Source: G963691835 sp963691835 (GTDB lineage Bacteria > Pseudomonadota > Alphaproteobacteria > Thalassobaculales > Thalassobaculaceae). Taken from it: 64,000 nt of DNA. The notes beneath the pieces are model-generated. The model saw only the letters and a list, made by a program, of their open reading frames with translations. It did not search any database and was not told where the DNA came from. Positions 1 through 9,347 of this stretch are shown here, piece after piece. The DNA is taken from assembly GCA_963691835.1 (NCBI GenBank), contig OY829383.1:1240001-1304000 (forward strand). Reading direction: 5' to 3'. Both the position numbers and the translations under genes were made by a program. How positions within the stretch are numbered: the stretch's first letter is position 1; each line of letters starts with the position of its first letter.

Positions 1-654
1 GGCCGGGCGCTCGTGCGGGACGCCAGCACCTTCCTCTTCGATGAGCCACTGTCGAATCTCGATGCGAAGCTGAGGGCGAAGATGCGCACCGAGCTGGCGG
101 AGATGCGCGACCAGCTCGATAAGAACATGATCTACGTGACCCACGACCAGATCGAAGCCATGACCCTCGGGGACCGCATCGTCGTGATGTCCGACGGCCA
201 TGTTCAGCAGCAAGGCACCCCGCAGGATCTGTTCGAGCGACCCGTCAACCGTTTCGTCGCCGGGTTCATCGGCACGCCCACAATGAACTTCCTCGACGGT
301 GAGGTCGTGTCCGAAAGCGGCCGGACGACGGTGCGGGGACAGGGGTTCGACCTGCCGCTCTCAGACGCGACGGTGGCGAGACTTCAAGACGGCACCGGCA
401 ACCGGGCTGTGACCGCCGGCATCAGGCCATCGTTCTTCTCCAGACAGGAAACGTCCGGGGCGGCGATCGGTCTGGACCTTGTGGTCTCCGAGTACCTCGG
501 GACGGTTTCCATCCTGGTCACCCGGTGCGGCAGCTCGGAAGTTCAGGTCGAGATTCCGGGCGCTCTCGACGCGAAGCCGGGCGACCAGATCCCGTTCTAC
601 GTCTCTCCGGACGACATCATGCTCTTCGATCGGGAGACCGGGCGAACACTCTAG
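1..654 (+). CDS. ABC transporter ATP-binding protein, UgpC/MalK type (5' end outside window)
   Basis: This is the ATPase of a carbohydrate-type ABC importer, working at the inner face of the cytoplasmic membrane. The reading frame is open from base 1, so the Walker A and LSGGQ parts lie upstream of the window. Visible are the Walker B and D-loop (FLFDEPLSNLD), the H-loop (YVTHDQIEAM) and a C-terminal TOBE-like regulatory region of about 130 residues, as in UgpC and MalK. The binding-protein gene starts 31 bases after the stop and two permease genes follow, so this is one importer operon. The substrate cannot be told from the ATPase. Confidence 0.93.
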   Translation, partial: GRALVRDASTFLFDEPLSNLDAKLRAKMRTELAEMRDQLDKNMIYVTHDQIEAMTLGDRIVVMSDGHVQQQGTPQDLFERPVNRFVAGFIGTPTMNFLDGEVVSESGRTTVRGQGFDLPLSDATVARLQDGTGNRAVTAGIRPSFFSRQETSGAAIGLDLVVSEYLGTVSILVTRCGSSEVQVEIPGALDAKPGDQIPFYVSPDDIMLFDRETGRTL

Positions 655-685
655 GTGGACCAAAACAACAAAGAGGGAGGATTTA

Positions 686-2020
686 ATGCTCAAAACCGTT
701 CTTGTTGCCGGTGCTGCGGCCCTTGCCATGGCAGGGACAGCGCTTACCGGCGTGGCGCAGGCCAACCCGTATGAACCTTATGAGGGAACCACGCTCGTCG
801 TGAACTTCCCGGCACACCCGCATTACAACGCGGTGATGAAGGTCCTGCCGGAGTTTACGAAGGAAACGGGGATCGAGGTCGAGGTTGATCAGCTTCAGTA
901 TCTGAAGATGCGGGAGCGTCAGACGCTGGAGCTCACCAAGCGCGAAGGCGACTACGACCTCATCGCCTACGTCGTCTTCTCCAAGGCCGACTACGTTTTC
1001 GCAGACCAGTTGGAGAACCTCGCCCGGTACTTCATGAACCCGAAATTGTCCGATCCGGCCTATGACGCTGAAGATCTGATCGACGGTTATGTCGAGAATA
1101 TTGGCATCGCCGGCGGCAAGAAGGGGTATCTGCCAGGGAAGACAGGCTCGCTGTTCGGGATTCCGTTCGGCTCCGAGACCTCGGTGCTGGGCTATCGGAA
1201 GGACATTTTCGACAAGCACGGTCTCTCGGTTCCGAAAACCTATGACGAGATGCTCGATCTTGCCTGCAAGATCCCGCAGCTCGAGCCGGGCATGGGCGGT
1301 ATGTCCTCCCGTGCGGCATCCGGCCACCAGGCGAGCCACGCGTTTCTGCTTCACCTAGCACCGCTGGGCGGCCGGGTTCTCGACGACAACTGGAACCCAA
1401 TCGTCAACAACGCGGCCGGGGTGAAGGCGGCCAACGCCTTGAAGACCATCGTGGACTGCGGTCCTGAGGGTGCCAGCGGCTTCGCGTTCGGCGAGGCGCT
1501 TGCCAGCTTCCTCCAGGGGCGCACCGCCATGTATCTCGACACCACCGTGGTGGCCGGTCAGATCAACGATCCGAGCAAATCGAAGGTCGTCGGCAAGGTT
1601 GGTTGGGCGCTGCATCCGATGGGCGTGCGCCGCGGCTCCCAGACCGGTGGTTTCGGCATCGGAATCCCGAAGAACGCTCCGAACAAGGAGGCCGCTTTCC
1701 TGCTGATGCAGTGGCTGACCTCCAAGAAGGGCGACAAGCTCGTGGCCATGGCGGGTGGAAACCCCTCCCGGTTCTCCACCCACGCGGATCCGGACGTGAA
1801 CGCCAAGTTCCCGCACATGTCGGTCTTCGGCGAAGCTCTGAAGCACGCCGATCCGGACTGGCGCCCGATCATCCCCGTCTGGGGCAAGATCAATGCCGAT
1901 CTGGGGACTGCTCTGTCCAAGGTCTTGACGGAAGGGCTTGATCCGCAGGCGGCCCTGGACGGCGTGGCCGACCGCGCGAAGGAAACCCTCTCCGAAGCCG
2001 GTTACTACACCTGGCAGTAA
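686..2020 (+). CDS. ABC transporter extracellular solute-binding protein, family 1
   Basis: A 444-residue periplasmic binding protein that delivers substrate to the permeases encoded downstream. The start at 686 is chosen because a strong ribosome site (GAGGGAGG, 673-680) precedes it and the protein then opens with a signal peptide (MLKTVLVAGAAALAMAGTAL, cleavage likely after AQA). The open frame extends further upstream but overlaps the ATPase. The body has the family-1 pattern (NFPAHPHYNAVMKVLPEFTK; GIPFGSETSVLGYRKDIF), as in sugar, polyol and glycerol-3-phosphate binders. Substrate unknown; the neighbouring gluconolactonase-like gene makes a sugar or sugar-acid plausible. Confidence 0.93.
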   Translation: MLKTVLVAGAAALAMAGTALTGVAQANPYEPYEGTTLVVNFPAHPHYNAVMKVLPEFTKETGIEVEVDQLQYLKMRERQTLELTKREGDYDLIAYVVFSKADYVFADQLENLARYFMNPKLSDPAYDAEDLIDGYVENIGIAGGKKGYLPGKTGSLFGIPFGSETSVLGYRKDIFDKHGLSVPKTYDEMLDLACKIPQLEPGMGGMSSRAASGHQASHAFLLHLAPLGGRVLDDNWNPIVNNAAGVKAANALKTIVDCGPEGASGFAFGEALASFLQGRTAMYLDTTVVAGQINDPSKSKVVGKVGWALHPMGVRRGSQTGGFGIGIPKNAPNKEAAFLLMQWLTSKKGDKLVAMAGGNPSRFSTHADPDVNAKFPHMSVFGEALKHADPDWRPIIPVWGKINADLGTALSKVLTEGLDPQAALDGVADRAKETLSEAGYYTWQ

Positions 2021-2085
2021 CGGGTTGATGGGCGGGCCGCGCAGCAACGGTTGCGCGGCCCGTTCCCCCGCCGGGAGGTCTATTC

Positions 2086-3003
2086 ATGGTCACGCAGCTC
2101 GTTCAACGGTCGACGCCGTATCTCTTCCTGGCACCCGCGGTGCTGGTGCTGGCGATCGCGCTGTTCTACCCGATCTGCTACATGATCTACGCCAGTTTCC
2201 TGGACCGGAATCCGAGCCAGCGGATCGGCGAGGCGGATTGGCGTGGCCTTGGGAACCATATCGGCCTTCTGACGGATGAGGCCTTCCACGAGAGCTTTGC
2301 CGTCACGCTCAAATTCGCTGCGATCGTCGTCTCGGTGGAGATGGTCCTCGGGGTCGGGCTGGCTCTGCTGCTTGACCGCGACATTCGGGGGATGTCCGTC
2401 CTGCGAACGATCTTCATCCTGCCGATGATGATCGCCCCGATCGTGGTCGGTATGGTGTGGCGCTACATGTACCACCCGTCGGTCGGGATCATTAACCGGA
2501 CCCTGGTGGACTTGGGACTGGAGCCGATCGCCTGGACCTCGAACGGTGGCTGGGCCTTCACCTCCATCATCATCGCTGACATCTGGCAGTGGACACCGTT
2601 CATTTTCATTCTGGCCCTGGCCGCGCTCCAGTCGCTGCCCCGGTCCGCACTTGAAGCCGCCAGGATCGACGGCGCGTCGGCGTGGCAGCAGATCATCCAC
2701 ATCAAGTTGCCGCTGATGATGCCGGTGCTGATCGTCACCGCCCTTCTGCGATTGATTGACGCCTTCAAGGTGCTGGAGGTGATCCTGGTCATGACCAACG
2801 GCGGGCCCGGTTTGTCGACCGAGATCCTGGCCTTGAGGATTTCCCGCACGGCATCCGAGTTCCGTGAGCTCGGCGAGGCCGCGGCGATGTCGAACTATCT
2901 GTTGATCCTGCTGCTGATCCTGACCTTCGCGATGTTCCTCTACAACAAAGCCGTCGAACGCCGGGCAGCGGCGATGCGCGCGGCCGCGGAGCGTGATCAA
3001 TGA
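2086..3003 (+). CDS. ABC transporter permease, MalF/UgpA type
   Basis: A 305-residue inner-membrane permease with six predicted membrane segments, the first at about residues 12-33 (LFLAPAVLVLAIALFYPICY). The EAA loop that docks the ATPase is visible as LEAARIDGASAWQQIIHIKLP near residue 190. It overlaps the next permease by 4 bases (ATGA), so the two are translationally coupled. It forms the channel together with that partner. Confidence 0.94.
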   Translation: MVTQLVQRSTPYLFLAPAVLVLAIALFYPICYMIYASFLDRNPSQRIGEADWRGLGNHIGLLTDEAFHESFAVTLKFAAIVVSVEMVLGVGLALLLDRDIRGMSVLRTIFILPMMIAPIVVGMVWRYMYHPSVGIINRTLVDLGLEPIAWTSNGGWAFTSIIIADIWQWTPFIFILALAALQSLPRSALEAARIDGASAWQQIIHIKLPLMMPVLIVTALLRLIDAFKVLEVILVMTNGGPGLSTEILALRISRTASEFRELGEAAAMSNYLLILLLILTFAMFLYNKAVERRAAAMRAAAERDQ

Positions 3004-3863
3004 CCAACGACCGCACCAATCCGGCCTTCTTCGCGCTTGTCGTCGCCTTGGCGGTCATGTCGCTCGGCCCCATCTTTCTGATGGTCGCGACCTCGCTCAA
3101 GCTGAACGTCGACATCATGGACGACACCGCGTCGCTCCTCTTCATGCCGACCATCCGAAACTACGAGACGGTGCTGTGCAACGCGCTCTGGTACGAGCCG
3201 GCGCATCTGGATTACTGCGACAAGACGTTCGGCCGCGCGCTCGGCAACTCGATCATTATCGCGCTGGTCTCGACGGTCTTGACCCTGGTCATGGGATGTA
3301 TGGCGGCCTACGCCATCGTGCGGTTCCGCTTCATGGGGCGGGGAACCGTGTCGCTGACGACCCTGATGATGCGCATGGTGCCGCCCGCGGTTCTGTTGGT
3401 GCCGGTATTCGGGATCTGGACCTTCCAGTTCGGTCTGGACGGGACCTACTCCGGCATCATTCTGGTCTATGTGGCGATGAACCTCCCTTTCGTCATCTGG
3501 ATCCTTCAGTCCTTCATCGTTCAGGTTCCGATACAGTTGGAGGAAGCGGCCAAGATGGATGGGGCCGGCCCGTTCCAGGTTTTTTTCCTGGTCGTTCTTC
3601 CTGTCATCCGTCCGGGACTTGCCGCCGCCTCGATTTTCACCTTCCGCATTGCGTGGAACGAGTTCCTGCTGGCGAACGCGCTCTCCGACCGGGGAACGCG
3701 GACGGTCCCCGTTACCATCGTCAATTCGCTGACCGAACACGACATCGACTGGGGTGTGATCATGGCGACCGGATCCCTGCTGGCGATCCCGCCGATCATC
3801 TTCACGCTTGTCGCGTCACGACAGATCATCACCGGTATGACAGCGGGTGCCGTTAAAGGATGA
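3000..3863 (+). CDS. ABC transporter permease, MalG/UgpE type
   Basis: The second 287-residue inner-membrane permease of the importer. Six membrane segments are predicted, and the EAA loop is present (LEEAAKMDGAGPFQVFFLV, about residue 180). It overlaps the preceding permease and the following b561-like gene by 4 bases each, so translation is coupled along the operon. A cysteine-containing insert after the first membrane segment (LCNALWYEPAHLDYCDKTF) gives a periplasmic loop longer than is usual in MalG. Confidence 0.94.
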   Translation: MTNDRTNPAFFALVVALAVMSLGPIFLMVATSLKLNVDIMDDTASLLFMPTIRNYETVLCNALWYEPAHLDYCDKTFGRALGNSIIIALVSTVLTLVMGCMAAYAIVRFRFMGRGTVSLTTLMMRMVPPAVLLVPVFGIWTFQFGLDGTYSGIILVYVAMNLPFVIWILQSFIVQVPIQLEEAAKMDGAGPFQVFFLVVLPVIRPGLAAASIFTFRIAWNEFLLANALSDRGTRTVPVTIVNSLTEHDIDWGVIMATGSLLAIPPIIFTLVASRQIITGMTAGAVKG

Positions 3864-4585
3864 TCGACTGGCTGCTCATGCCGATTGATCCCAGCCGACC
3901 GCACGACGTCGGGGATCTCGTGTCCTGGCATGGGCGCACAATGGTCCTCGCCTGGGGTTTCCTCGTTCCGCTCGGCGTATTGATCGCACGCTTCTTCAAG
4001 ATCCTGCCGTCTCAGGATTGGCCGCGCCGTTTGGACAATCCGGTGTGGTGGTATTCCCATCTCGTCCTTCAGTACGGCGGCGGTCTGGCGACAGTCATCG
4101 GAATGGTTTTGATACTGATGGTCACGGGCGGGAACTCCGTCGCTCAGCATGCGACGCTTGGCTGGATTGTGGTCGCACTGGCGTTCTCGCAGTTCGTCGC
4201 GGGCTGGTTCCGGGGCACGAAGGGCGGTCCCACCGACGCGCACATCAGGGGGGATCACTTCGACATGACGCCACGTCGGTTGGCGTTCGAACACATTCAC
4301 AAACAGCTCGGGTATGCGCTCCTGATCGTCGCCGCAATCACGCTGCTGAACGGGATGTGGAGTGCGAACGCGCCGGTCTGGATGTTCGCCGGGCTTGGCG
4401 TCTGGTGGCTCGTGTTCCTCGTATCATTCGCGATTCTGCAGCGACGGGGACTGGCTTTCGATACCTATCAGGCAATCTGGGGACCCGACCCGGCTCTCCC
4501 CGGCAATCAGAGGCGGCCGATCGGCTGGGGCGTTAGGCGGCCGGACCCAAACTCTGGAAACGGAGACTCCAATGTCGTTTTTTGA
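3860..4585 (+). CDS. Cytochrome b561 domain-like membrane protein
   Basis: A 241-residue protein with about five hydrophobic segments and several histidines inside or beside them (SWHGRTMVLAWG, WYSHLVLQYGG, EHIHKQLGYALL). This spacing resembles cytochrome b561/DOMON-associated electron-transfer domains, in which paired histidines hold two hemes. The start codon overlaps the permease stop (ATGA) and the gene runs 14 bases into the gluconolactonase-like gene, so it belongs to the importer operon. A link to oxidation of the imported substrate is inference. The family call rests on hydrophobicity and histidine pattern. Confidence 0.68.
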   Translation: MIDWLLMPIDPSRPHDVGDLVSWHGRTMVLAWGFLVPLGVLIARFFKILPSQDWPRRLDNPVWWYSHLVLQYGGGLATVIGMVLILMVTGGNSVAQHATLGWIVVALAFSQFVAGWFRGTKGGPTDAHIRGDHFDMTPRRLAFEHIHKQLGYALLIVAAITLLNGMWSANAPVWMFAGLGVWWLVFLVSFAILQRRGLAFDTYQAIWGPDPALPGNQRRPIGWGVRRPDPNSGNGDSNVVF

Positions 4586-5468
4586 GGCCGTCGACCCGGC
4601 TTTCAACACCTATGTGCTGGGCAACGCCCCCGTAAAACAGATCGCAACAGGGTTCGATTGGACCGAGGGACCGGTGTGGTTTGGCGATGCGGGAGTTCTC
4701 CTTTTCTCGGATATTCCCAATGACCGGATCATGCGGTGGACGCCAGGTGTGGGCGTAAGCGTCTACCGGCAACCGTCGAACTTCGCGAACGGTCACACCC
4801 GGGACAGGCAGGGACGCCTCGTCAGTTGCGAACACGGAACCCGGCGCGTCACACGGACCGAGCATGACGGCACGGTCACCGTCATCGCGGACGCGTTTGA
4901 GGGAAAGCGCCTCAACTCGCCGAACGATGTTGTCGTTAAGTCGGACGGCTCAATCTGGTTCTCGGACCCACACTACGGGATCATGACCGACTATGAGGGC
5001 CACCGCTCAGAGCAGGAGGTGCCTTGCCGCGTTTATCGCGTTGACCCGGCCACCGGAGATCTTCGGATTGTCGCCGACGATTTTCACGGCCCTAACGGCC
5101 TCGCTTTCTCTCCTGATGAGTCGAAGCTTTACATCGCCGATACCGGCCGGATGCACGGCGACGACCCGACCCACATCCGGGTGTTCGACGTTGAGGGCGA
5201 CCAACTCTCCGGCAACCGCATCTTCCATGTTGTGACCCCCGGGGCCGCCGACGGGTTCCGGTGCGATACGGATGGGAATGTCTGGACCTCGGCGGCGGAT
5301 GGGGTTCACTGCATCTCGCCGGACGGGGTGCTTCTCGGCAAGATCCTGGTGCCGGAACTGGTATCGAACGTCTGCTTCGGCGGCCGTGCGAAGCACGTGC
5401 TGTTCATCACGGCGACAACGTCGGTCTACGCAATCTCTCTGAACCGGAATGGCATCCAGAGACCTTAG
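4572..5468 (+). CDS. SMP-30/gluconolactonase/LRE family protein
   Basis: A 298-residue six-bladed beta-propeller of the SMP-30/gluconolactonase family, which hydrolyses sugar lactones with a bound divalent metal. The metal-site pattern is visible: WTEGPVW near the start, LNSPNDVVVKSDGSIWFSDP in the middle, and PNGLAFSPDESKLYIADT with the following D. The start at 4572 (MSFFEAVDP) is preferred over an in-frame ATG 210 bases upstream because it removes a long overlap and leaves a normal family N-terminus. It is the last gene of the importer operon, suggesting a lactone or other cyclic sugar derivative in the pathway. Confidence 0.88.
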   Translation: MSFFEAVDPAFNTYVLGNAPVKQIATGFDWTEGPVWFGDAGVLLFSDIPNDRIMRWTPGVGVSVYRQPSNFANGHTRDRQGRLVSCEHGTRRVTRTEHDGTVTVIADAFEGKRLNSPNDVVVKSDGSIWFSDPHYGIMTDYEGHRSEQEVPCRVYRVDPATGDLRIVADDFHGPNGLAFSPDESKLYIADTGRMHGDDPTHIRVFDVEGDQLSGNRIFHVVTPGAADGFRCDTDGNVWTSAADGVHCISPDGVLLGKILVPELVSNVCFGGRAKHVLFITATTSVYAISLNRNGIQRP

Positions 5469-5615
5469 AGACCGACCGGCCGCCGCAATGACTCCGTTGT
5501 AGGAGGCAATGATGACCCGCCGTCTTCCGTCACCGGTATGGACCCGCCCGCCGTACGTCACTTGTGATGGGCGTGCGGGGGCGGGACATCCGGGGTGCCA
5601 AGGACCCAGCGCCCG

Positions 5616-6377
5616 TTAGAACATGCCGTTCGAATGGGCCATCGTTGCGGGGATCTCCTGGATCACGTCCCAGTGCTCGACGATCTGACCATCCGAGACG
5701 CGGAAGAGATCATAGATCGCAACCGGTTTGCCGTTCCAACGGCCCTCAGCCTGGGTCAGCACAAAGTTACCCTCACCAACAACCCGATGCAGCGTGTCGT
5801 TCTTGATCTCCCCAAGAACCGCCTTCAAGGCTTCCGGGCCGTCCTCTACAACCGGGTTGTGCTGGTCGTAAAGACCGTTGCTGATGAAGTTCCCCATCTT
5901 GTCCGTGTCCCCGCCCATCAGGACCTCGCGCACGAAGCTCTCAACCAGTGTCTTGTTCTCGGAGGTTTTTTCCAGGTCTATGATTCCGGTCATGCCATCG
6001 GTCTGAGACCGGCCACTCGCGGTTTCTTGCTGTTTCGGGAGTATGGCGTCCCAGTGTTCGGCGATCTTTCCGTCTTCCATGCGCCAAAGATCAAAGGCAA
6101 CGACCTCGGTCGCACCGAAGACTTCGGCGTTGTGGTAGGTCGTATGGGTGAGAAGCAGGTCGCCGTCTTCGAGCACCCGATGGGTCTTGTACCCAAATCC
6201 AGCTTCTCTCAGGACGGGCAGCAATCCGATCACGGGTTCGAGGCCGGTTGGCACATGCGGGTTGTGCTGGATATAGTTTGCAGTGAAAAGCGCGCGCATG
6301 GCGGTCTCGTCAAAATCTTGAAACAGGGCATTCATCCCTTTTTCAAGTATTTTCTTGTTCTTAGACACCTTTTGCAT
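5616..6377 (-). CDS. Double SnoaL-like (NTF2-fold) domain protein
   Basis: A 253-residue protein made of two copies of a SnoaL-like domain of the NTF2 fold. The same landmarks occur twice: QHNP at residues 37-40 and 172-175, and EHWD at 107-110 and 234-237. This family includes polyketide cyclases and many small-molecule isomerases or binding proteins of unknown function. The histidine and aspartate of EHWD are typical pocket residues. The gene converges on the importer operon and is followed on its 5' side by 600 bases of AT-rich DNA. No function can be assigned beyond the fold. Confidence 0.85.
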   Translation of the reverse strand: MQKVSKNKKILEKGMNALFQDFDETAMRALFTANYIQHNPHVPTGLEPVIGLLPVLREAGFGYKTHRVLEDGDLLLTHTTYHNAEVFGATEVVAFDLWRMEDGKIAEHWDAILPKQQETASGRSQTDGMTGIIDLEKTSENKTLVESFVREVLMGGDTDKMGNFISNGLYDQHNPVVEDGPEALKAVLGEIKNDTLHRVVGEGNFVLTQAEGRWNGKPVAIYDLFRVSDGQIVEHWDVIQEIPATMAHSNGMF

Positions 6378-6986
6378 TTTCTTTTCCCTATTTCTGTTTC
6401 TCTTGAATTAGCGCGAGCAGAACCTCACTGATCCGATATTTGGGAGTTTGCTTTAGAGGCATAGAAGGGAAGCGTTTCTCTTTGAGACTCTCTGTATTCG
6501 CGCTGTAGGTTCTGGCGTCAAAAGGTATTCAAAACGCACTAGATTTCAATAACGCACTATCAGATCACCAAGTATGCATGAAGATACCAGATCGCCATTT
6601 GTAGTCTCCAACCACGCCTCACAGCGACTTTTCGAATGAAATTGACAATATTACTTTATAAATGTTTGGCATATTTTCTATTTCCCGTGCATTTATAAAA
6701 AAATAAATTCGTCAATTTGAAATTCCTCCTGATCAATACAAATAATAATCTACCATTTCTGTCGTTTTCACGTCATTTCATTATAGGCTTTGCGATCAAG
6801 AAGCGACTGATCCCCGAAAACTCTCAAGGGCAAAGTCGTTCTACATAGGACTCTCAGACCGATCCCCAGACGCCGAGCCCCTTTTCCGATTGATAGACCG
6901 GAGGATTTCCTGCCCATCGAACTAAGTTGATTCGTGCCCCCACCCCTGCTGACATCCGTTTGTACCCACGTTGCAGGAGCCGCGGC
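6378..6986. other. AT-rich intergenic region, about 600 bases
   Basis: No credible gene is visible. The stretch 6630-6780 is strikingly AT-rich against the GC-rich surroundings (runs such as ATAAAAAAATAAATT), and would hold the outward promoters of both the minus-strand SnoaL gene and the plus-strand flavoprotein gene. A TTGACA hexamer occurs near 6640 but without a well-spaced -10. Such a base-composition dip can mark transferred DNA or a nucleoid-protein target; nothing here decides. Confidence 0.6.
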
Positions 6987-8468
6987 ATGTCTTCGGAAAC
7001 TCGGAACCCTCCATACGATCTCGTCGTTGTGGGGTGCGGCATTGCCGGGCTGTCGGCGGCCGTGACCGCGCATCAAGCGGGAGCGACGGTCGCTGTGATT
7101 GAGCGCGCGCCCGCCGAGGAGCGGGGCGGCAACACCCGCTACACCGAAAGCTTCTGGCGTATGAAGAGCGCGGATGCCGTATCCGACGACTTCGAAGAAC
7201 GGTTCGCCGAGAACGCCGGGGGGTGGCCTGACCCGGGTATCACACGGGATCTTGCCCTGGACCGTGAGAACCAACCTGCCGTGCTGCGATCGCTTGGCGT
7301 GGTCGACCCCTCCGTGATTTCGGCGATCGCGGACGATGCGCCAAAGGCATTGGCCTGGCTTTCCTCTTTCGGGGTGACGTTCGATTTTCTGCCGATCTAC
7401 TTCCTCTCCCAGTCGACGACCCGGATGGGCCCGGTGGGCGGAGGTTTAGCGCTGATCGAGGCGCTGGGTGCCTATGCGGACCAGTATCCGGACGACATCC
7501 ACTTCCACTACGAAACTGCGGCGAAAGGGTTGATCCAGGATGATACCGGCACTGTCGTCGGCGTGCGCGCGATAGGGCGCGGGAACCGACCGGTGGAGAT
7601 CTTCGGGCGCAGCGTCGTGCTGGCGTCGGGCGGATTCGAGGGCAACCCGGAGATGGTGAGCCACTACATCGGGCCCCAAGCGCAGTTCATTCGTCCCGTC
7701 GCCCGCGGCGGCCATTACAACCGCGGTGAGGGTGTGCGGATGGCGCTCGACGCCGGGGCGGCGGCATGCGGCGACTATGGGAGCTTTCACGCGCAACCCG
7801 TCGATCCGCGCTCGACCGACTGGGAGCCGGTGGTTCTGAACTATGCGTACGGCATGCTCGTCAACGATGCGGGCCGGCGTTTTGTCGATGAAGGACCGGC
7901 TATGGTCGACGCGACCTACGAGGTCATCACGCGCCTCATCATGGCGCAGCGTCAGGGCTTGGCTTACGCCGTTTTCGATGCAGGCTTGGACGATGTGGAG
8001 AACTGGCCAATCACCGTGCGCTCCCGCGTGCCGCCCCATCAGTCGGACACGCTTGAGGATTTGGCCGTGCAGATGGATGTCCCGGCCGCAGCCTTCATGG
8101 ATACGGTCGCCGCCTTCAACGCGGCATGCCCCAAGACGGGCCGGTTTGACCCGCTCACCCCCGATGGGTTGAGCACGACCCGGCTTGATCCGCCGAAATC
8201 AAACTGGGCGCGTCCTCTGATCAAGCCACCCTTCCGGGCATGGCCGATCATCTGCTCCAACTGCTTTACATTCGGCGGCGTGAAAATCGATGAGCGCGCC
8301 CGGGTGATCAACACCGAAGGCGATCCGATCCCGGGGCTCTACGGCGCGGGAGAGGTCGCCGGCCTCTACTACCGCGTCTACACCGGTGCGACATCTGTCA
8401 TGCGGGGGGCTGTCACGGGCCGTCTGGCGGGCCAGGACGCCGCAATCCGCCGCAACGCCGCGAGCTGA
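6987..8468 (+). CDS. tcuA: FAD-dependent tricarballylate dehydrogenase-like flavoprotein
   Basis: A 493-residue FAD-dependent oxidoreductase of the succinate dehydrogenase/fumarate reductase flavoprotein class. The N-terminal dinucleotide-binding motif is VVVGCGIAGLSAAV, followed by RGGNTRYTESFWRMK, a pattern typical of the TcuA tricarballylate dehydrogenase group, and a C-terminal FAD segment (GLYGAGEVAGLYYRVYTGAT). TcuA oxidises tricarballylate to cis-aconitate. The start at 6987 has AGGAG at 6975-6979; an in-frame codon 60 bases upstream lacks one. The usual partner TcuB is not adjacent, so the substrate may be a different dicarboxylic or tricarboxylic acid. Confidence 0.75.
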   Translation: MSSETRNPPYDLVVVGCGIAGLSAAVTAHQAGATVAVIERAPAEERGGNTRYTESFWRMKSADAVSDDFEERFAENAGGWPDPGITRDLALDRENQPAVLRSLGVVDPSVISAIADDAPKALAWLSSFGVTFDFLPIYFLSQSTTRMGPVGGGLALIEALGAYADQYPDDIHFHYETAAKGLIQDDTGTVVGVRAIGRGNRPVEIFGRSVVLASGGFEGNPEMVSHYIGPQAQFIRPVARGGHYNRGEGVRMALDAGAAACGDYGSFHAQPVDPRSTDWEPVVLNYAYGMLVNDAGRRFVDEGPAMVDATYEVITRLIMAQRQGLAYAVFDAGLDDVENWPITVRSRVPPHQSDTLEDLAVQMDVPAAAFMDTVAAFNAACPKTGRFDPLTPDGLSTTRLDPPKSNWARPLIKPPFRAWPIICSNCFTFGGVKIDERARVINTEGDPIPGLYGAGEVAGLYYRVYTGATSVMRGAVTGRLAGQDAAIRRNAAS

Positions 8469-8517
8469 TCCGGTCTCAAGTTCGGGCTCGCAAAGATGCG
8501 AAACGGCAGACTTGGCT

Positions 8518-9198
8518 CTAAAGACGGAATCTGTTCCTAAGCGGGATCGTGGCAACGCCCGTGTCCCATATCCTGCGCTCGCTTTTCGGCATTCCGGAGA
8601 ACAGTGTTCCCCGCAAGTCCATGACAACGAACCGTGGGTTAAAACCTACTAGCTTCGGCGCAACGTTGGTGGGCTGGGCCATTTTGATCTGATTTGCCGG
8701 AAAACCGAGGATGTCCGGATATAGCGCCCTAAGCCTCTTATCCCCGTTTCCCGACACAAAATTGACGATCGCATCCAGGTTCATCGTTTTCATCTGTTGC
8801 ACAAAGAACGGGCCCAGGTGCTCTGCGTAAACTTGGGTATTCTTGCCCTTACGATACTTGCATTTGACCGCGGTTCCCTCCGTGATCGCCACTCTTCGCG
8901 GCTGAGAGAACCAATTCTTGTCCACATCGAAGAGTGAGGCATGTTGCCAGAACAATGGAACAGTATGCGTTGACTCCGTTGAGATCACTCTGGCCCGAAC
9001 GCCGCCAGCCAGGGATCCGTCAACGAATGTTCCGACGTTTGTGATCTGTCCCGGTGCATGGTCGCCATCGAACAAATGACAGAAATCGACACCTATCTCT
9101 TTGCCGATCAGACAATCCCGCAACGCATGGTATTCGGCGATCTCTTCGGTGGTTTTAAGAACCCTGGTTTCGATCTGAAGCGGCGGAACGGTCGTCAT
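8518..9198 (-). CDS. Uncharacterised protein, possibly acyltransferase (GNAT-like) fold
   Basis: A 226-residue soluble protein that I cannot name. Its layout resembles an acyltransferase fold: a first half with alternating strands (GQITNVGTFVDGSLAGGVRARVIS), then ITEGTAVKCKYRKG, a helix (LGPFFVQQMKTMNLDAIVNFV) and an R-x-L-Y-P-x-I-L-G-F ending like the last strands of GNAT or autoinducer-synthase proteins. It is transcribed away from the gene at 9370; the shared 171-base gap holds two Fur-like boxes, so iron control is likely. The fold call is inference. Confidence 0.6.
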   Translation of the reverse strand: MTTVPPLQIETRVLKTTEEIAEYHALRDCLIGKEIGVDFCHLFDGDHAPGQITNVGTFVDGSLAGGVRARVISTESTHTVPLFWQHASLFDVDKNWFSQPRRVAITEGTAVKCKYRKGKNTQVYAEHLGPFFVQQMKTMNLDAIVNFVSGNGDKRLRALYPDILGFPANQIKMAQPTNVAPKLVGFNPRFVVMDLRGTLFSGMPKSERRIWDTGVATIPLRNRFRL

Positions 9199-9297
9199 TA
9201 CCAGTATCCTGCTTAACCCACCTGATAATTATAGTTGCAGCGAACTCATAATTTCCACCCGAGCCCTTTTCTCGATCGTTATGTTTCGAAGAATTTA

Positions 9298-9318
9298 TGC
9301 GAATAATTCTCATTTGCA
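9298..9318. promoter_or_regulatory. Fur-like iron box 1
   Basis: A 21-base imperfect palindrome with ends TGCGAAT and TTTGCA around ATTCTCA. It fits the alphaproteobacterial Fur/Mur pattern (TGC-AAT-pseudo-dyad-ATTTGCA). It lies in the gap between two divergent genes, 52 bases before the start of the rightward gene. Confidence 0.72.
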
Positions 9319-9326
9319 ATCTATTT

Positions 9327-9347
9327 TGCGAATGATTATTGTTTGCA
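9327..9347. promoter_or_regulatory. Fur-like iron box 2
   Basis: The second 21-base copy, starting 29 bases after the first, with the same ends (TGCGAAT and TTTGCA) and only a few centre changes. It is immediately upstream of the ribosome site of the gene at 9370, so a bound repressor would block that promoter directly. Two helically offset copies suggest cooperative binding. Confidence 0.72.

Noticed and set aside
361..765. Long frames on the strand opposite the importer genes
   Set aside because: They are codon-bias shadows of the ABC genes; no start or family pattern supports them.
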